The notes beneath the pieces were generated by a model. That model did no database searches. It saw only the letters and a list, made by a program, of their open reading frames with translations, and was not told the DNA's origin. 64,000 bases of DNA from Papaver somniferum (taxonomy: Eukaryota > Streptophyta > Magnoliopsida > Ranunculales > Papaveraceae), in NCBI RefSeq assembly GCF_003573695.1, contig NC_039368.1, forward strand, positions 13,148,360 to 13,212,359, written 5' to 3'. The translations under genes were made by a program, and so were the position numbers. The first letter of the stretch is position 1; every line of letters starts with the position of its first letter. This document shows, one piece after another, positions 12,826 to 24,168 of the stretch.

Positions 12826-13777
12826 CTCTCAACACATGTGTCATCTAGCTCATGAGGTTGCTTACTGACATTAAAAATGTTCATCTCCATAGTCATATTA
12901 CCAAAAGATAAACTCATCACACCATTTCGACAGTTAATGATCGCATTAGACGTAGCTAAAAATGGGCGACCTAAAATCACAGGTATCTGGTTCTCTGGGT
13001 CAGGGACAGGTTGGGTATCTAGGACCACGAAATCCACTGGATAAATAAACTTGTCGACCTCAATAAGAACATCCTCGATAACACCTCGAGGGATTTTAAC
13101 AGACCTATCAGCTAACTGCAGTGTCATCTGAGTAGGTTCATTTCACCAAGTCCTAGCTGTAAGTATACATGGAATGGCAGTAAGTTCACACTGGCTCCTA
13201 AGTCAAGTAAAGCTTTTTCTACCCGGAAGTTACCTATTGTGCAAGCAATGGTAGGAGAACCTGGGTCTTTGTACTTTGGAGTTGTGGTGTTCTGAATGAT
13301 TGAACTTACGTGACTAGCTAAAAAGGCTTTCTTATGGACGCTAAGTTTTCGCTTTCGCGTACACATATCCTTAAGGAACTTGGCATAAGCAGGAATTTGC
13401 CTAATTGCATCTAATAAGGGAAGGTTTATGGTAACTTGCTTAAAAACCTCCACTATGTCATTAAAGTTCGATTCCTTCTTTGTTGGTACTAATAGCTGAG
13501 GAAATGGGGCTCTAGGCCTAAAATCAGACCTTTCAGGAACCGAATTCACATCATCAGAAACTTTATCAGTCTCTTCAGCTACTGGTCCTGAGAGGTGAGA
13601 TCCTGAGGGGTGAACTACAGTATGTTCACTATCGGGCATGGTTACCTTATTGTCTACAACTCTACCACTTCTAAGGGTTCTAACAGCATTCAACTGATTC
13701 GATGGTTTTGCACCTAATTCATGAACTCCTCTAAGGTTGGGTTGTGTTTGACTAGGAAACTTACCTTTTTCTCTCAA
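12822..13777 (-). pseudogene. Athila aspartic protease (broken)
   Basis: The catalytic centre appears as LLDLGASVNLLPF; the D-x-GAS form is usual in Athila. A one-base loss near 13127 shifts the frame, after which PVILGRPFLATSNAIIN, the C-terminal flap-side motif, follows. A second shift lies at about 12825. Overlapping ATGA at both places results from the frameshifts and is not a translational coupling signal. Confidence 0.88.
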
Positions 13778-13934
13778 AGAATCACTTATCAGACCAACCT
13801 GGGTTTTTAACTCGAAAATAGCCTGACTATTTTCTTGTCCTATCCTGTTACTAACTTGTAGACTATGTTCTACGGATAACTGAAATTTTGCAGTTTGCTA
13901 AGTTAACAAGGCGAGAGATTCCTCTGAAACTGAG

Positions 13935-15081
13935 CTAGTCCTTAAGGATTCTTAGTATAGCCAAAAACTGGGGGATCATTAGAATTACTAAACTGACCTT
14001 GACTTTGGCCCTTAGACCACGAAAGGTTCGGATGGTTTCTCCAACCAGGATTATAGGTTTCTGAATATGGGTCAATCTTTTGACGGTTATCAAATCTAGT
14101 GTTATTATAAATAGCATTGGCTTGCTCTTCAATATTCTGGCCTTTCCAAAAAGGCTCCACTCTACCACTAGTCTGGCCCACTTCTAAGGCTTCTAACCTT
14201 TTTGCTATAGCAGCAATTTTGGCATCTGATTCATAGCCTCCTTATACCCTATTAACGTTTCCTCTACTTAAAAGAATTGTTTTCTGGGGTTCCCTACTAT
14301 TTTCCCATTGCTGGGTTTTTTCGGCGATTTCATTAAAAAATTCCATCGCCGCATCAACAGTTTTTTCAAATCCACCAGTGCATAGAGACTCAACCATGGT
14401 CGTTGTGGAATAATCTAAACCCTCATAAAGGATCTGAACTAGCCTAACCTTTTCTAAACCATGATGAGGACACTGGGATAATAAATCATTGAACCTTTCC
14501 AAATACCTATATAAAGATTCTCCCTCTTGTTGTGAAAATGTGCATATTTGCGTCCTAATAGACGATGTTTTGTGCCTAGGGAAAAACTTATTGAAAAAGG
14601 CAGATGTAAGTTGTTCATATGTCTCAATTGACTCGGAGTCCAAACTATACAGCCACGACTTGGCCTTATCTTTCAGGGAAAATGGGAATAACCTAAGTTT
14701 CAAAGCATCATCATCTAAGCCTCTAATTCTTAGAGTACTACAAATTTCCTCAAAATCCCTAACATGGTAATAAGGGTTTTCATTTTCTTTCCCTAAAAAG
14801 ATTGGGAGCATCTGTAAGGTCCCAGGTTTCAGTTCATAGGGTGCCTCCGTTTCAGCTAACTTAATACACGAAGGACGGTAGTCCTAGTTGGATTCAACAA
14901 AGCTTTCAAAGTTGCCATTTCTGGCGCTATCGGAGCAACAGGATTCTCTCCTCAGTCAAAGACGTTCAAAAACAGACTCTTCAAAAGTCGGACTTTCTAG
15001 ATTAAGGTAATCGAGACGCTTCGAACTACTAGGTTTCTCTTTAACAAATCTACCTAGTGCGTCTCTTTTACGTTCAGGCAT
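13935..15081 (-). pseudogene. Athila gag (broken)
   Basis: The probable start is ATG at 15081 (MPERKRDALGRF). A stop near 14954 follows. The capsid domain (Retrotrans_gag) runs from 14811 to 14242 with FEEICSTLRIRG, AKSWLYSLDSESI, FFNKFFPRHKT and LYRYLERFNDLLSQCPHHG. The next frame (14181-13942) contains the typical NPGWRNHPNLSW linker. It would form the virus-like particle shell. Confidence 0.9.
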
Positions 15082-16128
15082 ACAATAAATTTTCTAAATT
15101 GGAAGGGTAAGCAAACACAGATCAAGGCCGACTCAACCAAATCAAACCTATTGATTTCTAGCAAACAAAAAGCATGATGGCTCCACTTAGATTGTTTCTA
15201 GACCAGCTTCTAATCCTTCGAACGGGAATTCGTTACAATTTAAGCAAACCCCTTGGAATCAATCCGAGTTAACGTAAGTTGAATAGAGGCGAGGGAAGCT
15301 CGGTGGAGCTTTGATACCCAAGGCCTCACCGGTATTACAAGGCGGCAGTCACGCATTCAACTTACAGAAACCGTCAAGAACTTCGAAGTATGCTTAAAAG
15401 AGTAACCAATATTTTTCGAATGACTTTCCTGTTAAGCTCGTTACCCTATCGGTCTCGTTCTAGTCAAAATTTTAGGCTTAGGTTCGCGTAGGTTACGTGT
15501 TCCTAAAGCGGGCAAGAAGAGAACGGTGATGAAATCCGAACCCTTATCTTGTATGGCCAGGCCTTGCCCTTTACTAGAAAAATAAATGTCCGTATTCAGT
15601 CCTCAACATATATGCATACGAAGGAGTCCAGTAACTCGCTGACAGGGGATTCGCGAGTGTTTAGAATCTTACCTCCCGTTCCAGACGGGGGAATCGGTTG
15701 TAGTCGACTCGGGCCACTGACTCCGATGTCTAGTGTACGAACCCAAGGTGCAGAGACAATATCGTAATTGTCCTCCTTCTCTGCAAACAGTTTATATTTA
15801 AAGTACCCTTCCGTAGGGTAATAAAAAAAAATGTCCCAAAGTCCAAAAGTCCAAAAAAAAGAAAAATTACAAAAATAATAAACCCTAATACAGTTTTTTT
15901 TTAAAAAAATAAACAAACCCTAAACTAAAATTGTCTAAAATAAAATTGTCTTCTTTTCTGTTCTTTTTGCTTTAATCTTTAGCTCCAAGTCTTTATGAAA
16001 TCACCAAACTCTTGGCTCAATTTTCTTTATGATCCAGAACCTGTAGACACAAGATAAATACCCAAAAACATAAAAAAGGACAAAATAATAAAATAAAAAT
16101 AAAATAAATCTAAAACCCTAAAAACAAG
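15082..16128. other. Athila untranslated leader
   Basis: Between primer site and gag there is no supported gene. It contains A-rich runs around 15820-15910 and 16060-16120. Confidence 0.6.
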
Positions 16129-16146
16129 TCCCCGACAGCGGCGCCA
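16129..16146 (-). promoter_or_regulatory. primer binding site, tRNA-Asp type (Athila)
   Basis: The minus strand reads TGGCGCCGCTGTCGGGGA a few bases from the 5' LTR. It differs by two bases from the expected tRNA-Asp complement. Confidence 0.75.
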
Positions 16147-16151
16147 AAAAT

Positions 16152-17738
16152 TGATGTGATTTGTAGATAGTGGTAAAAGTGGTTCGATTCTCAAACTTGT
16201 GAAGGATATTAATTAGACTTAAAATCTAATATTAAAATAGAAAACTCACTAAAAATTATAGCAAACTCAATCAAAGTTGATATCAATATTAAAAAGAACA
16301 CTGAGGCTAAGATTCCACTATTTTCCAAATTCAAAGTGATTTAATCCAATATTTATATTCATGCAATTTTCTTTTTCAATTTGATTCTTACTATTGCAAC
16401 AAGTAGATTTTCTAAAGCAATAATTGTAAATACCAAGTATGAAGCATCAAGAGTCTATAAACTAAGCATACTCCATCAAAATAGATCACAATCACTCAAA
16501 TAAAAATCATATTCAATAATAGTCCAAGGAAAATAATCATAATAATAATTGCAATAAATTAAATTAAATAGATTGTACCGCTTTTTGTTGGAAAAATAGC
16601 TTCCTCTATCGCCTCAGCAATGGGATTTAGCTCCTCATATCAAAAACATGTTCAAAATAATAAATCATGGCTCAAAAGGTGGTTTTATTGAAGAAAATAT
16701 ATAAAACAGCAGATCTGCAACGGTGTATAGATGTTACAGAAGTCACCGTTACAGTTGGTGTTGCAATACTGAAGATATATGTTACTAATCAACTGTTACA
16801 GGATCAGAAATTTAAGACCCTAGAATACGACTGTCCTGCACAGCTTAATGTTCTTCAGCTGTTAAACAACGACACTGTTCTGCGACTGTTTCCCGTGCGT
16901 CAATGTTCTTCGCGTTCTTCCTCTTCAGCAGCAGCAACAACAGAAACAGAGTTTGGTAAAGCTCTGATTTCTTCTTTTGTGGCTCTCCTTAAGTCCCCAA
17001 ACTCTCGACACACCTTCTATATGACCCAAAAAATGTATTTATATCAAAAATACCGATTAAATCTCTCCCAAATCTTCCAAAATCTCTTTCCTTCTCTTCA
17101 CAGCAAAGTTGCGGCGATTTCTTGTTTTAGAATTTCTACGCGTTTCTGAGCTTTCCTTTTTATTATAAACTCTTCCTTAGGTAGATACAAATCTTTGAGA
17201 AAGTTTACATCATTTTAATCTCTCTAAAATTCCCTAAAACAGGTCACACACGTGACTTTCTATATTTTCTGTTGTGATAAAAATCAGTCGATTGAGCCCA
17301 GTCTAATCGATTTCAACACCCATATCAGATTCCTAGACCCATAAGGAGTCTATCCTATGAAAATCAGAGGTTTAATCGACCTCAAACTCCTCCAAATCAG
17401 GAACCCTAAAATCTGTTCTTCACTGCACCTACTTTCCCGCCAAAACCTGGTTTTTGAAATGTTGAAGATGGTTGCCTCTTATCCAGGGTAGGGGTGCGAT
17501 TAGCAGCTTCTTGGAAATGGGATGCCCCTTAGTAATTAGTTTACCCCTCATCCAAAGTGAGAGTCCGAATAGCAAATGTCCTCCGGGTGCTTTCCGACAA
17601 CTTTTCGAGCCAATTTTTTCCAAAAATGTGTATTGGATAAAAATACCTACAAATAAATAAAAAACCATAACAAGTACAAAAATGAGCCCTAACAATATAT
17701 AGAATCGAGACAAATCGGACACAAAAATGTGTTTATCA
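16152..17738 (-). repeat. right (5') LTR of the Athila element
   Basis: It has the same ends as the left LTR. An ORF at 16667-17149 is also present, broken, in the left LTR and shows no family, so it is not annotated as a gene. Confidence 0.93.
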
Positions 17739-17743
17739 AAGCC
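17739..17743. repeat. target site duplication AAGCC, right copy
   Basis: It follows the right LTR end (TTTATCA). Removing the element and one AAGCC copy rejoins the Helitron helicase in frame. Confidence 0.92.
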
Positions 17744-19172
17744 TCATGTTCTGTGTTAGCTTAAGCACATTCACGTTTATCCATAAAACAGAGCTTCTAA
17801 TCGAGGCGTCTATGATTTTTTTCTCTACGACCCTTTTGTACCACTGGAAAAGTTTACTTAAAGTCTCCTCCAAGCACGACAGTGATCCCTCCGAATGGTT
17901 GGTCACTTGATCTCACATCTCTTAGAGTACGATCTACCGCTTCAATACAAAATCGGTGTTGCATTGCCACCTCATCCCATATGATCAACTTGGTAGCTCG
18001 AAACAATTTTGCCTCGATTGAATCAAAATCGACATTACACTTGGAACCAAATTGTGGCTCGAAAGGTATCTTAAAGGTATAATTTGATGTCCTTTTACCA
18101 GTTAGAAGCAATGCAGAGACGCCGCAAGAAGAGACTGTTAAAACAACGTCACCCTTGCTTCTACGTGTTGCTTCCAATGTGTTGTACACAAAAGTCTTCC
18201 CCGTCCCAACACTACCATTTAATAAGAACGTTCTACCAAGATTATTCACTATGGAATCTGTAATTGTCTCAAACGCATTTTTTTGTTTTGTGTTGAATTT
18301 ATCCACATTCGAATCCACCACTGATTCTTGAATCTCAAACTGCAGTTCTCTTTGCTCCCATAGTAATCTATTTCCAACAATTCGGCTCCAGTCATCGGTA
18401 TGTTGGGGAATTCCAAGATCCTTTATTTCCTTCCCTTCCTCCTGAACTATTTTCTCCATGAGGTAAAGACCGTAATCAAGAACCTGCTCCTCCATTGGAT
18501 TTTCAATTCCGTACTGTCTTTTGATCCTAAATGTTAAATCATCACATATATCTTTCCCATACCTCTCCCATAGAACTTCTGGCCGTGTAGGACTGCACTT
18601 GGTTAGTATTATACCAAACAATTGTCGCAGCTGATGCCCAGTTTTGATTACGACGGATTCTTTCAAGCATTTATCACATTCTCCGTCATCTTCCAACAAA
18701 TTTAGTGCAACACAGGCAGACTTGAAAGTTCGGTGGACCTGTTGAACACAACTCTTCATCGTAGTTCTCAGGTGCTTGAAGGACCTTGCCCCAGCTACTA
18801 CCGTAAGCAACAACCTCAGGTAATACAGTTCGCCACTGTTTGGGGTGACAAAATACATTCTCCCAATTGCAAAGCCTTTCTGTCGAGGAGACCACTTTTT
18901 ATCTGACAAAATGACATAATGCTCAGAACATGTTTATTTTCAGAAATATAATTCAAGTGGATACTCAAAAACATGCAAATATGCACATGTAATGATGATC
19001 ATTTCATTAACAATTACCACAATCAGACTATAACCGTTCATCATTTCAGTAACTGATAGCAATGTAACTGAAGAAGGAAATGGATAAGTAAACTGAAGAC
19101 CATATCTTACCTGACCATACAAACTTCTGAGAGAAGTCTTGGTAGATATATGCCTCGTCTTCTGGATTTAAC
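17739..19172 (-). pseudogene. Helitron helicase (Pif1-like), first exons with stop and frameshift
   Basis: A small exon (19172-19111) with YQDFSQKFVWS is spliced in phase to an exon starting at 18902 (KKWSPRQKGFAIGRMYF). Walker A is GSVGTGKTF and Walker B is LIIWDE. A premature TAA lies at 17854-17856 directly after the GGDFK motif. A run of seven T (17816-17822, plus strand) shifts the frame. The exon then reads to LTQNMR at 17744, where the Athila element interrupts it. Helicase function would be unwinding DNA during transposition. The copy is dead. Confidence 0.9.
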
Positions 19173-19750
19173 CTGTATTTTTCAGAAACTAAAGTTGTGA
19201 AAGAAGAGAAACTGAACAGAGCTAATACAATGCAAGATAGAGGCAACAGAGAAAACATGACGCAAAAAATGGGGCAGAAAGACATAAGACAGACATGAGA
19301 CGTGAAAATAAATTCATAAAATGATGTCAAATGGATCTTCTTAATGATGAAGAAAGTATAAAACTCATATACGCAAAGCCTGGAAAATTTACTAAAGGTA
19401 ATGTATCATCAAAAAACATAATTATACAAAAATATGGTGATTACGCAATAAAAATGTTGATCTCATGAAATGGGATAAAGAATAATACCCTTCGAACATG
19501 GTTCGAGGTGAAGCCTCAAAAAAATCGTGGTTGGGCTAATAAATATGTTTATCTGGCACATGTACATGATTCCTACATCCCAATGCATTGAAGAGCTTAA
19601 TAAATGGAATTTCGAAAAGAAATCCACCCTATTAGGAATTGTTTTCCCGAGAATTGTAATGGTACAAACATCTAACCACCAACCATATACCAAAGGCAGA
19701 AAGACATTAGTCATGGAAATATGCATTAGAAAGACAAATTTGAAACTAAC

Positions 19751-20682
19751 ATGTTGTAGTCAAAATACCCCATCAGAGTGGTTACTACATTTTCTGCCTT
19801 GTCCTGAATTACTTCGACTGGATCATCTGGATCGTAAATAACTCGCTGCTTGCCCGGAAGATGTACCACTAGCCGCTGTACTTTGGGATTCTCTTTGTGT
19901 AGACGGTTTCCAAGTAATCTCCAAGCTGCCTCGGGTGCTCCAATATACCTTGAACTCAGATATTGAAGAATCTCGTTGGGGCCACCACCATCAACCATAA
20001 TCGTCAAGTCATATCCCTTGTAGATATACTTGTGTATATACTTCACGGCAAGGACGCTGGAGCATACCTCGACATTGATATAGCAGTCAAACATCCTGCT
20101 AAGATGTGGATTGTAAGGAACCACATCCATATTAGTGTATGACTGGTTGCGATAATAGAAAACCCGGCCATAATCGCGTCGGCGATACACTGGATACCCA
20201 TCATCACTAATTGAAGTTGACTCTGCATATTGTTTCGGATAGTTTTTGGTGCACCTGCCGCCATCCATGCAACTTGCACTTGGTTTCCTAGCACCACACG
20301 ATCCATGAACCATGCATCTTTGTATAGTTTGAAAAAGTTTTGGATATTTTTTTTCATCTGGGAATTCGACACATACCATCTTATCCACTTGCTCCGGGGT
20401 GTGTATTTTATCTGCCTTGTCCAGAAAAATCAACATGTGCGTATGTGACAAACCCCTCTTTTGAAACTCTATTGTGTAAACATATCCAACCACCCTGCCA
20501 AACACTTTATTATCTTCTATTTCTTTTATCAGCGCCTTACGTTTGAGCTCAAACACACTAGCCACCAAATCATGCCTATTGTGTGGTTGTTGGTTTTCTA
20601 ACAGAGAACTTGTAATTTCTTCCCAACGTGGATTTGCTGTCATGGTGAGAAATATATCTGGATGATGGTTGTACCTTAGCAA
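19751..20682 (-). pseudogene. Helitron Rep (HUH endonuclease) exon
   Basis: It starts with HPDIFLTMTANPRWEE, a hallmark of the family. The HUH metal-binding motif is present as GLSHTHMLIF (His80 and His82 of the piece). The paired-tyrosine motif is KYIHKYIYKGY (Tyr215 and Tyr219). The domain nicks and joins single-stranded DNA during rolling-circle transposition. The catalytic residues look intact although other parts of the gene are broken. A splice donor GTTAGT follows at 19750. Confidence 0.9.
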
Positions 20683-21327
20683 GAAAAAAAAAATTTATTA
20701 GCAATTTTTAACATTCCATTTCTATTCAGATTTGAAGAAATAAAAATAATGATCTATAAGTATCAAGCACACAACAACAATGCAGATACATTAAAAACCA
20801 ACTCAATATGGTTTCACTAAAGCAATACTAAGGCCAGAACATTAGACAGATATTGCGCATGAAAATTCTACAACCATATTCCCATATCAACTACTTGTTA
20901 TAGACATGATAAGAATTTGGAGCCATTTTCTCGACCAAGTTACCAACTAATAAACAATAAATAAACAACTGGCTCAGAACGCACACACAAAAATGAACCA
21001 AGTTATGAAATGAAACTACTTTCCGCCATGACTAACTGATTACTTGATTAGAACTCAAACAACTTCTAATATGTGAGGTTTGTCGTGCATTTATGAGCCT
21101 GGAGTAGTACATAACCAATCCACAAAATCAGATCATCCTTACAGAGATATAACTAATTGTGATCGACTATTATTACTCACTGAAGTTCATCTAACAATGA
21201 TATCTGTCCATCTATTATGACATTTTATTTGTTTCTCGCATTTCAGACAATATTGAAGATCAACATATAAAAAAAACTAAGTTTAAAGGCATCGAATTCA
21301 GAGAATTAACAAACAACAAAATGGATT

Positions 21328-22297
21328 CTACCTGGTGATGGCCATTGAGTCTTGATATATCTCGTACATGTTCCGAGGACCGTCTATGAATGTGGAGGGA
21401 AGTATGACTGGCTGATCACGTTCCGCCGCTTTGTTTCCAGAAACCCCAAGGTCAGGAAGCCCTTTATAGTTCTGAACTTGCAACTTGGGTTGATTTTTCC
21501 TGATCCACCGAAAGCGATTCTGTTCAGTTGCTGCCCAAGCATCGACTATAAATTCCTGAAAGAGCATACCCCGCTCTTAGTGTCGTCGAATACTCACCTC
21601 GCCTCTGAAACAATCTATAGCCGTAATATTCCATTTGAGTGAGCCGTGTATCTATAGGCTTATCCATATCGACATCCCAATGTACCATGCCGGGTTCTCA
21701 TCCCAATTCACCATATGGGAACAAAAGAACATAATGCAGAGGAAAATACGCTGGATGACACTCATAATTTCTTTGTAAAGCACGACTTCCTTTCAGATGA
21801 AGTACTATATCACGCGGTCCATAATTGATGGTTTGTCCGTCTTCAGGCAATATAACGGCTATCTCATCTGTCGTGGGTAGGTTACAACGTCTCGGATCTG
21901 ACCCTTTTTCGTATTGGAGAGAAACATGGACATCATTGCCCCTCCGCTCATTTCTTTTTAATAACTCAAAAGCCTGACTGTATTTCTTCACGAAGGGATT
22001 GTTGGCAGATAGAACCTTTTGTATGATCTCAAGCACCGTAATGTTTAACCTTGGGTTTAGCTCAAGGCGTTTTGATACTGCAGCTTTAGGATCGTAAATG
22101 TACAGCTGTGAGTATGTGCCGCTTTGCGGATTTTCAAGTAAGAGTGATCCGGTTCTATGCCTTAGCTGACCATGAATAGTAAATAACGGTGGGCCTGGTT
22201 CAAATATCGAGTTCAGTCCAAGTTCCGAAGTGATATATTTATAGGGGAATAGTAGCATGCCAAAGCAAATGAGAGTGAATAACATCAAAACAAACAA
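21328..22297 (-). pseudogene. Helitron Rep/helicase, N-terminal domain (Helitron_like_N), partial
   Basis: The ORF at 22297-21698 contains FTIHGQLRHRTGSLL and SGTYSQLYIYDPKAAV, typical of the Helitron-like N domain. It continues at 21567-21328 with LFQEFIVDAWAATEQNR, IRKNQPKLQ and a GPRNMYEIYQDSMAI stretch that precedes the Rep block. The expected several hundred residues before this point are missing. The frame changes near 21690. An intron of about 0.6 kb separates it from the Rep exon. Confidence 0.85.
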
Positions 22298-22558
22298 TAT
22301 ACATTAGCATTCATTGCATAAGTAAACTAAAACTTTGAAACTTTCGACATTTTTATCTCATATTAAAATATAAGCATACACCTGCATTTCTAGAGTAAAA
22401 TGATTTGAGGAATGATTGACAAGGAAAATGACCTTTGTATTGTGTAAATTATTGCAGAAAAAAAAGAAGTGAATCTGTTTCAAGACTTGTAAGCACTTTA
22501 GCAAATTATGGAGGTTGGTGTCGTGTTTATTACTTCACAGTTGTCAAATGCATTCACT

Positions 22559-23774
22559 GGTGCACCTTCTCCTCCTCCAAAGGATTTTAGACACGTACCC
22601 TAGGTCTATAGCATTTAAGGCGAGTAGTTGGGACAGTTTGCACGCCTTAGACAGCTGTTGAAGCAGGTGTCAGCTAGACTTCTTCTCCTTCGTCCGATTT
22701 GGATCTTCCTTGGGATGACAAAAAATAACTCTATAGGTCTTTCTTGGTACTTCACGGTAGCTTATTCTTCTGGTGCCTCTTGATCCTCTGTCGTAGGATG
22801 GGTTTGATGATGAATATGTATAGATGACAGAGGCCCCTTGAGTGTTAGGATGTGGCATCGTATTTCGATGTTCAAGAGTTATATGTCTTCCACGTGTAAT
22901 TTTTATCCACGTGGTGGATGATGAATTATGTGTATACAAAGTACCCACTGAACAAATCCATACAATACAAAAATTTTGCAATTCCACAATCGACCACCTG
23001 AACCCATTGCAGTATCTGCTATTGAGAAGAAATCGAGATAATTGGATTAAATATCAACACCACAGATCAAGCCCAACATCGAAGCAATCAGCCATTTAAA
23101 CCTCATGAAAAACCCATCTCAGACCTTTCATTCGTGTACCCAAATACTCTCTCGAATCCCTGGAAATAATATCTATCTTCTTCACTGACCTAACAGCCTC
23201 AACATCCATTTTCTGTACAAACAACCACCACTGCCAGTACCTGATTCAACCCATCTCCATTCATTTCAAGATCTTCAGCTTCTGATTTTGGGAGAGAAGA
23301 TTTCCATGTGGTGACAGGCAACGACAGCTGCTTGAAATCCCAAAGAAAATGCTTGGAGAAGGTTGAACATCTCCTCTCTCTCGATGAAAACAACGACGAT
23401 GTTTACAAACAAAGTGTTTTGTAAAGTTATCCACGTTTCACCACTTTTACCCCCCTCGTGCATCTCACATGTTGGAAAGAAAATCATTTCTTTGTTCCAT
23501 TAACTTCCGGTCTAATGCGGCTTTGGTGGTGACCATCTAAAGTGTACCACGATAATGAGGCCCTGTCTCCTTGGTGTCTTCAGTGGAAGTTTAGATGTTA
23601 ATTGCTGCAAACACCATTTAGCTTATTCAATTAGCCATTTAGCCGTTTATTCTCCGGGTGGATGGATTTTACTTGTAGTTCCTGTAAAAGCTCTAAAATA
23701 TAATTATTAGTGGAATATCGAGACCTAGCTAGTATGAATGTGGGCATAAAAGTATCGCACTTGCGTGCTTATCA
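22559..23774 (-). repeat. LTR B, partial copy lacking its first ~2 kb
   Basis: Homology to LTR A (from about 3588) and LTR C (from about 28002) starts abruptly at GGTGCACCTTCTCC and runs to the LTR end TTATCA at 23774. It then continues into the polypurine tract and internal region. The missing left 2 kb coincides with the broken 5' side of the Helitron. Confidence 0.85.
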
Positions 23775-23791
23775 GATTCCCCCACACTTAC
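23775..23791 (-). promoter_or_regulatory. polypurine tract (outer element)
   Basis: The minus strand reads GTAAGTGTGGGGGAATC directly before LTR B. It should prime plus-strand DNA synthesis. The corresponding place beside LTR A (from 4803) has lost most of the G run. Confidence 0.65.
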
Positions 23792-23821
23792 ATTTTGCTA
23801 GTCCCGAACAAAATAGAAATT

Positions 23822-24030
23822 AGACCCGCTCAACAGCTGATCATATACAAAACTTCAAGACCCGCTCAACAGCTGGTCATCATGTTTTTTCTTTTTAGAG
23901 ACTCGCTCCACAGCTGGTCATAATATGATAAGAGAACAAAAAAAAATAGACCCGCTCCATAGCTTGTCATGAAATGCAATAGGCTCCAATAAATCACTTT
24001 TTTTTAGAGACCCGCTCCGTAACTGGTCAT
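23822..24030. repeat. five spaced copies of the same ~23 bp motif next to LTR B
   Basis: Units begin at about 23822, 23859, 23899, 23948 and 24006, with cores AGACCCGCTC and CAGCTGGTCAT. The same arrangement next to LTR A shows that this is an inherent part of the element's internal region. Confidence 0.85.
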
Positions 24031-24168
24031 AACATGAAAGTGAATAACCTACAAAATCTAAAGTATTAACCGCTCCCCTACACTTAATCATTATATTGTC
24101 CTCAATGTAATTGAGTCGTCCAACATAAAAGTCAAGGTGGGAAAATTCATAAGCAAACAAATAAAATA

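Larger units (their letters stand above)
6890..17738 (-). mobile_element. Athila-type Ty3/gypsy LTR retrotransposon, full length, coding region decayed
   Basis: It is 10.85 kb with LTRs of about 1.59 kb, 5 bp target duplication, tRNA-Asp-type primer site and G-rich polypurine tract. Minus-strand order is gag, protease, RT, RNase H, integrase, the Ty3/gypsy order. The protease centre DLGAS, the RT stretch MDDFSVFG and the integrase tail are all of the Athila type. At least five single-base frameshifts and some stops break the polyprotein. The two LTRs look nearly identical over long stretches, so it is younger than the outer element. Confidence 0.93.
5039..22558 (-). mobile_element. Helitron, 5' end apparently lost, split by the Athila insertion
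   Basis: It encodes a Rep/helicase of Helitron type in several exons on the minus strand. The 3' terminus is proposed at 5039: the minus strand ends GTGGGCAATCCACTAG followed by T, with a short GTGG/CCAC hairpin and a CTAG end that fit the Helitron CTRR rule and insertion before T. A 5' TC terminus was not found. Coding similarity starts only in the middle of the N-terminal domain near 22297, and LTR B homology begins at 22559, so the 5' end is probably deleted. Confidence 0.8.

Noticed and set aside
12822..13127. Overlapping ATGA junctions as translational coupling between Athila ORFs
   Set aside because: Both overlaps lie where a single polyprotein frame is shifted by one base; they result from decay.
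16667..17149. 160-codon ORF in the right Athila LTR
   Set aside because: The equivalent frame in the left LTR is broken by stops, and no known domain is seen.
5039..22558. Host gene fragments captured by the Helitron
   Set aside because: All coding blocks belong to the Rep/helicase or to the inserted Athila element; no captured exon was seen.
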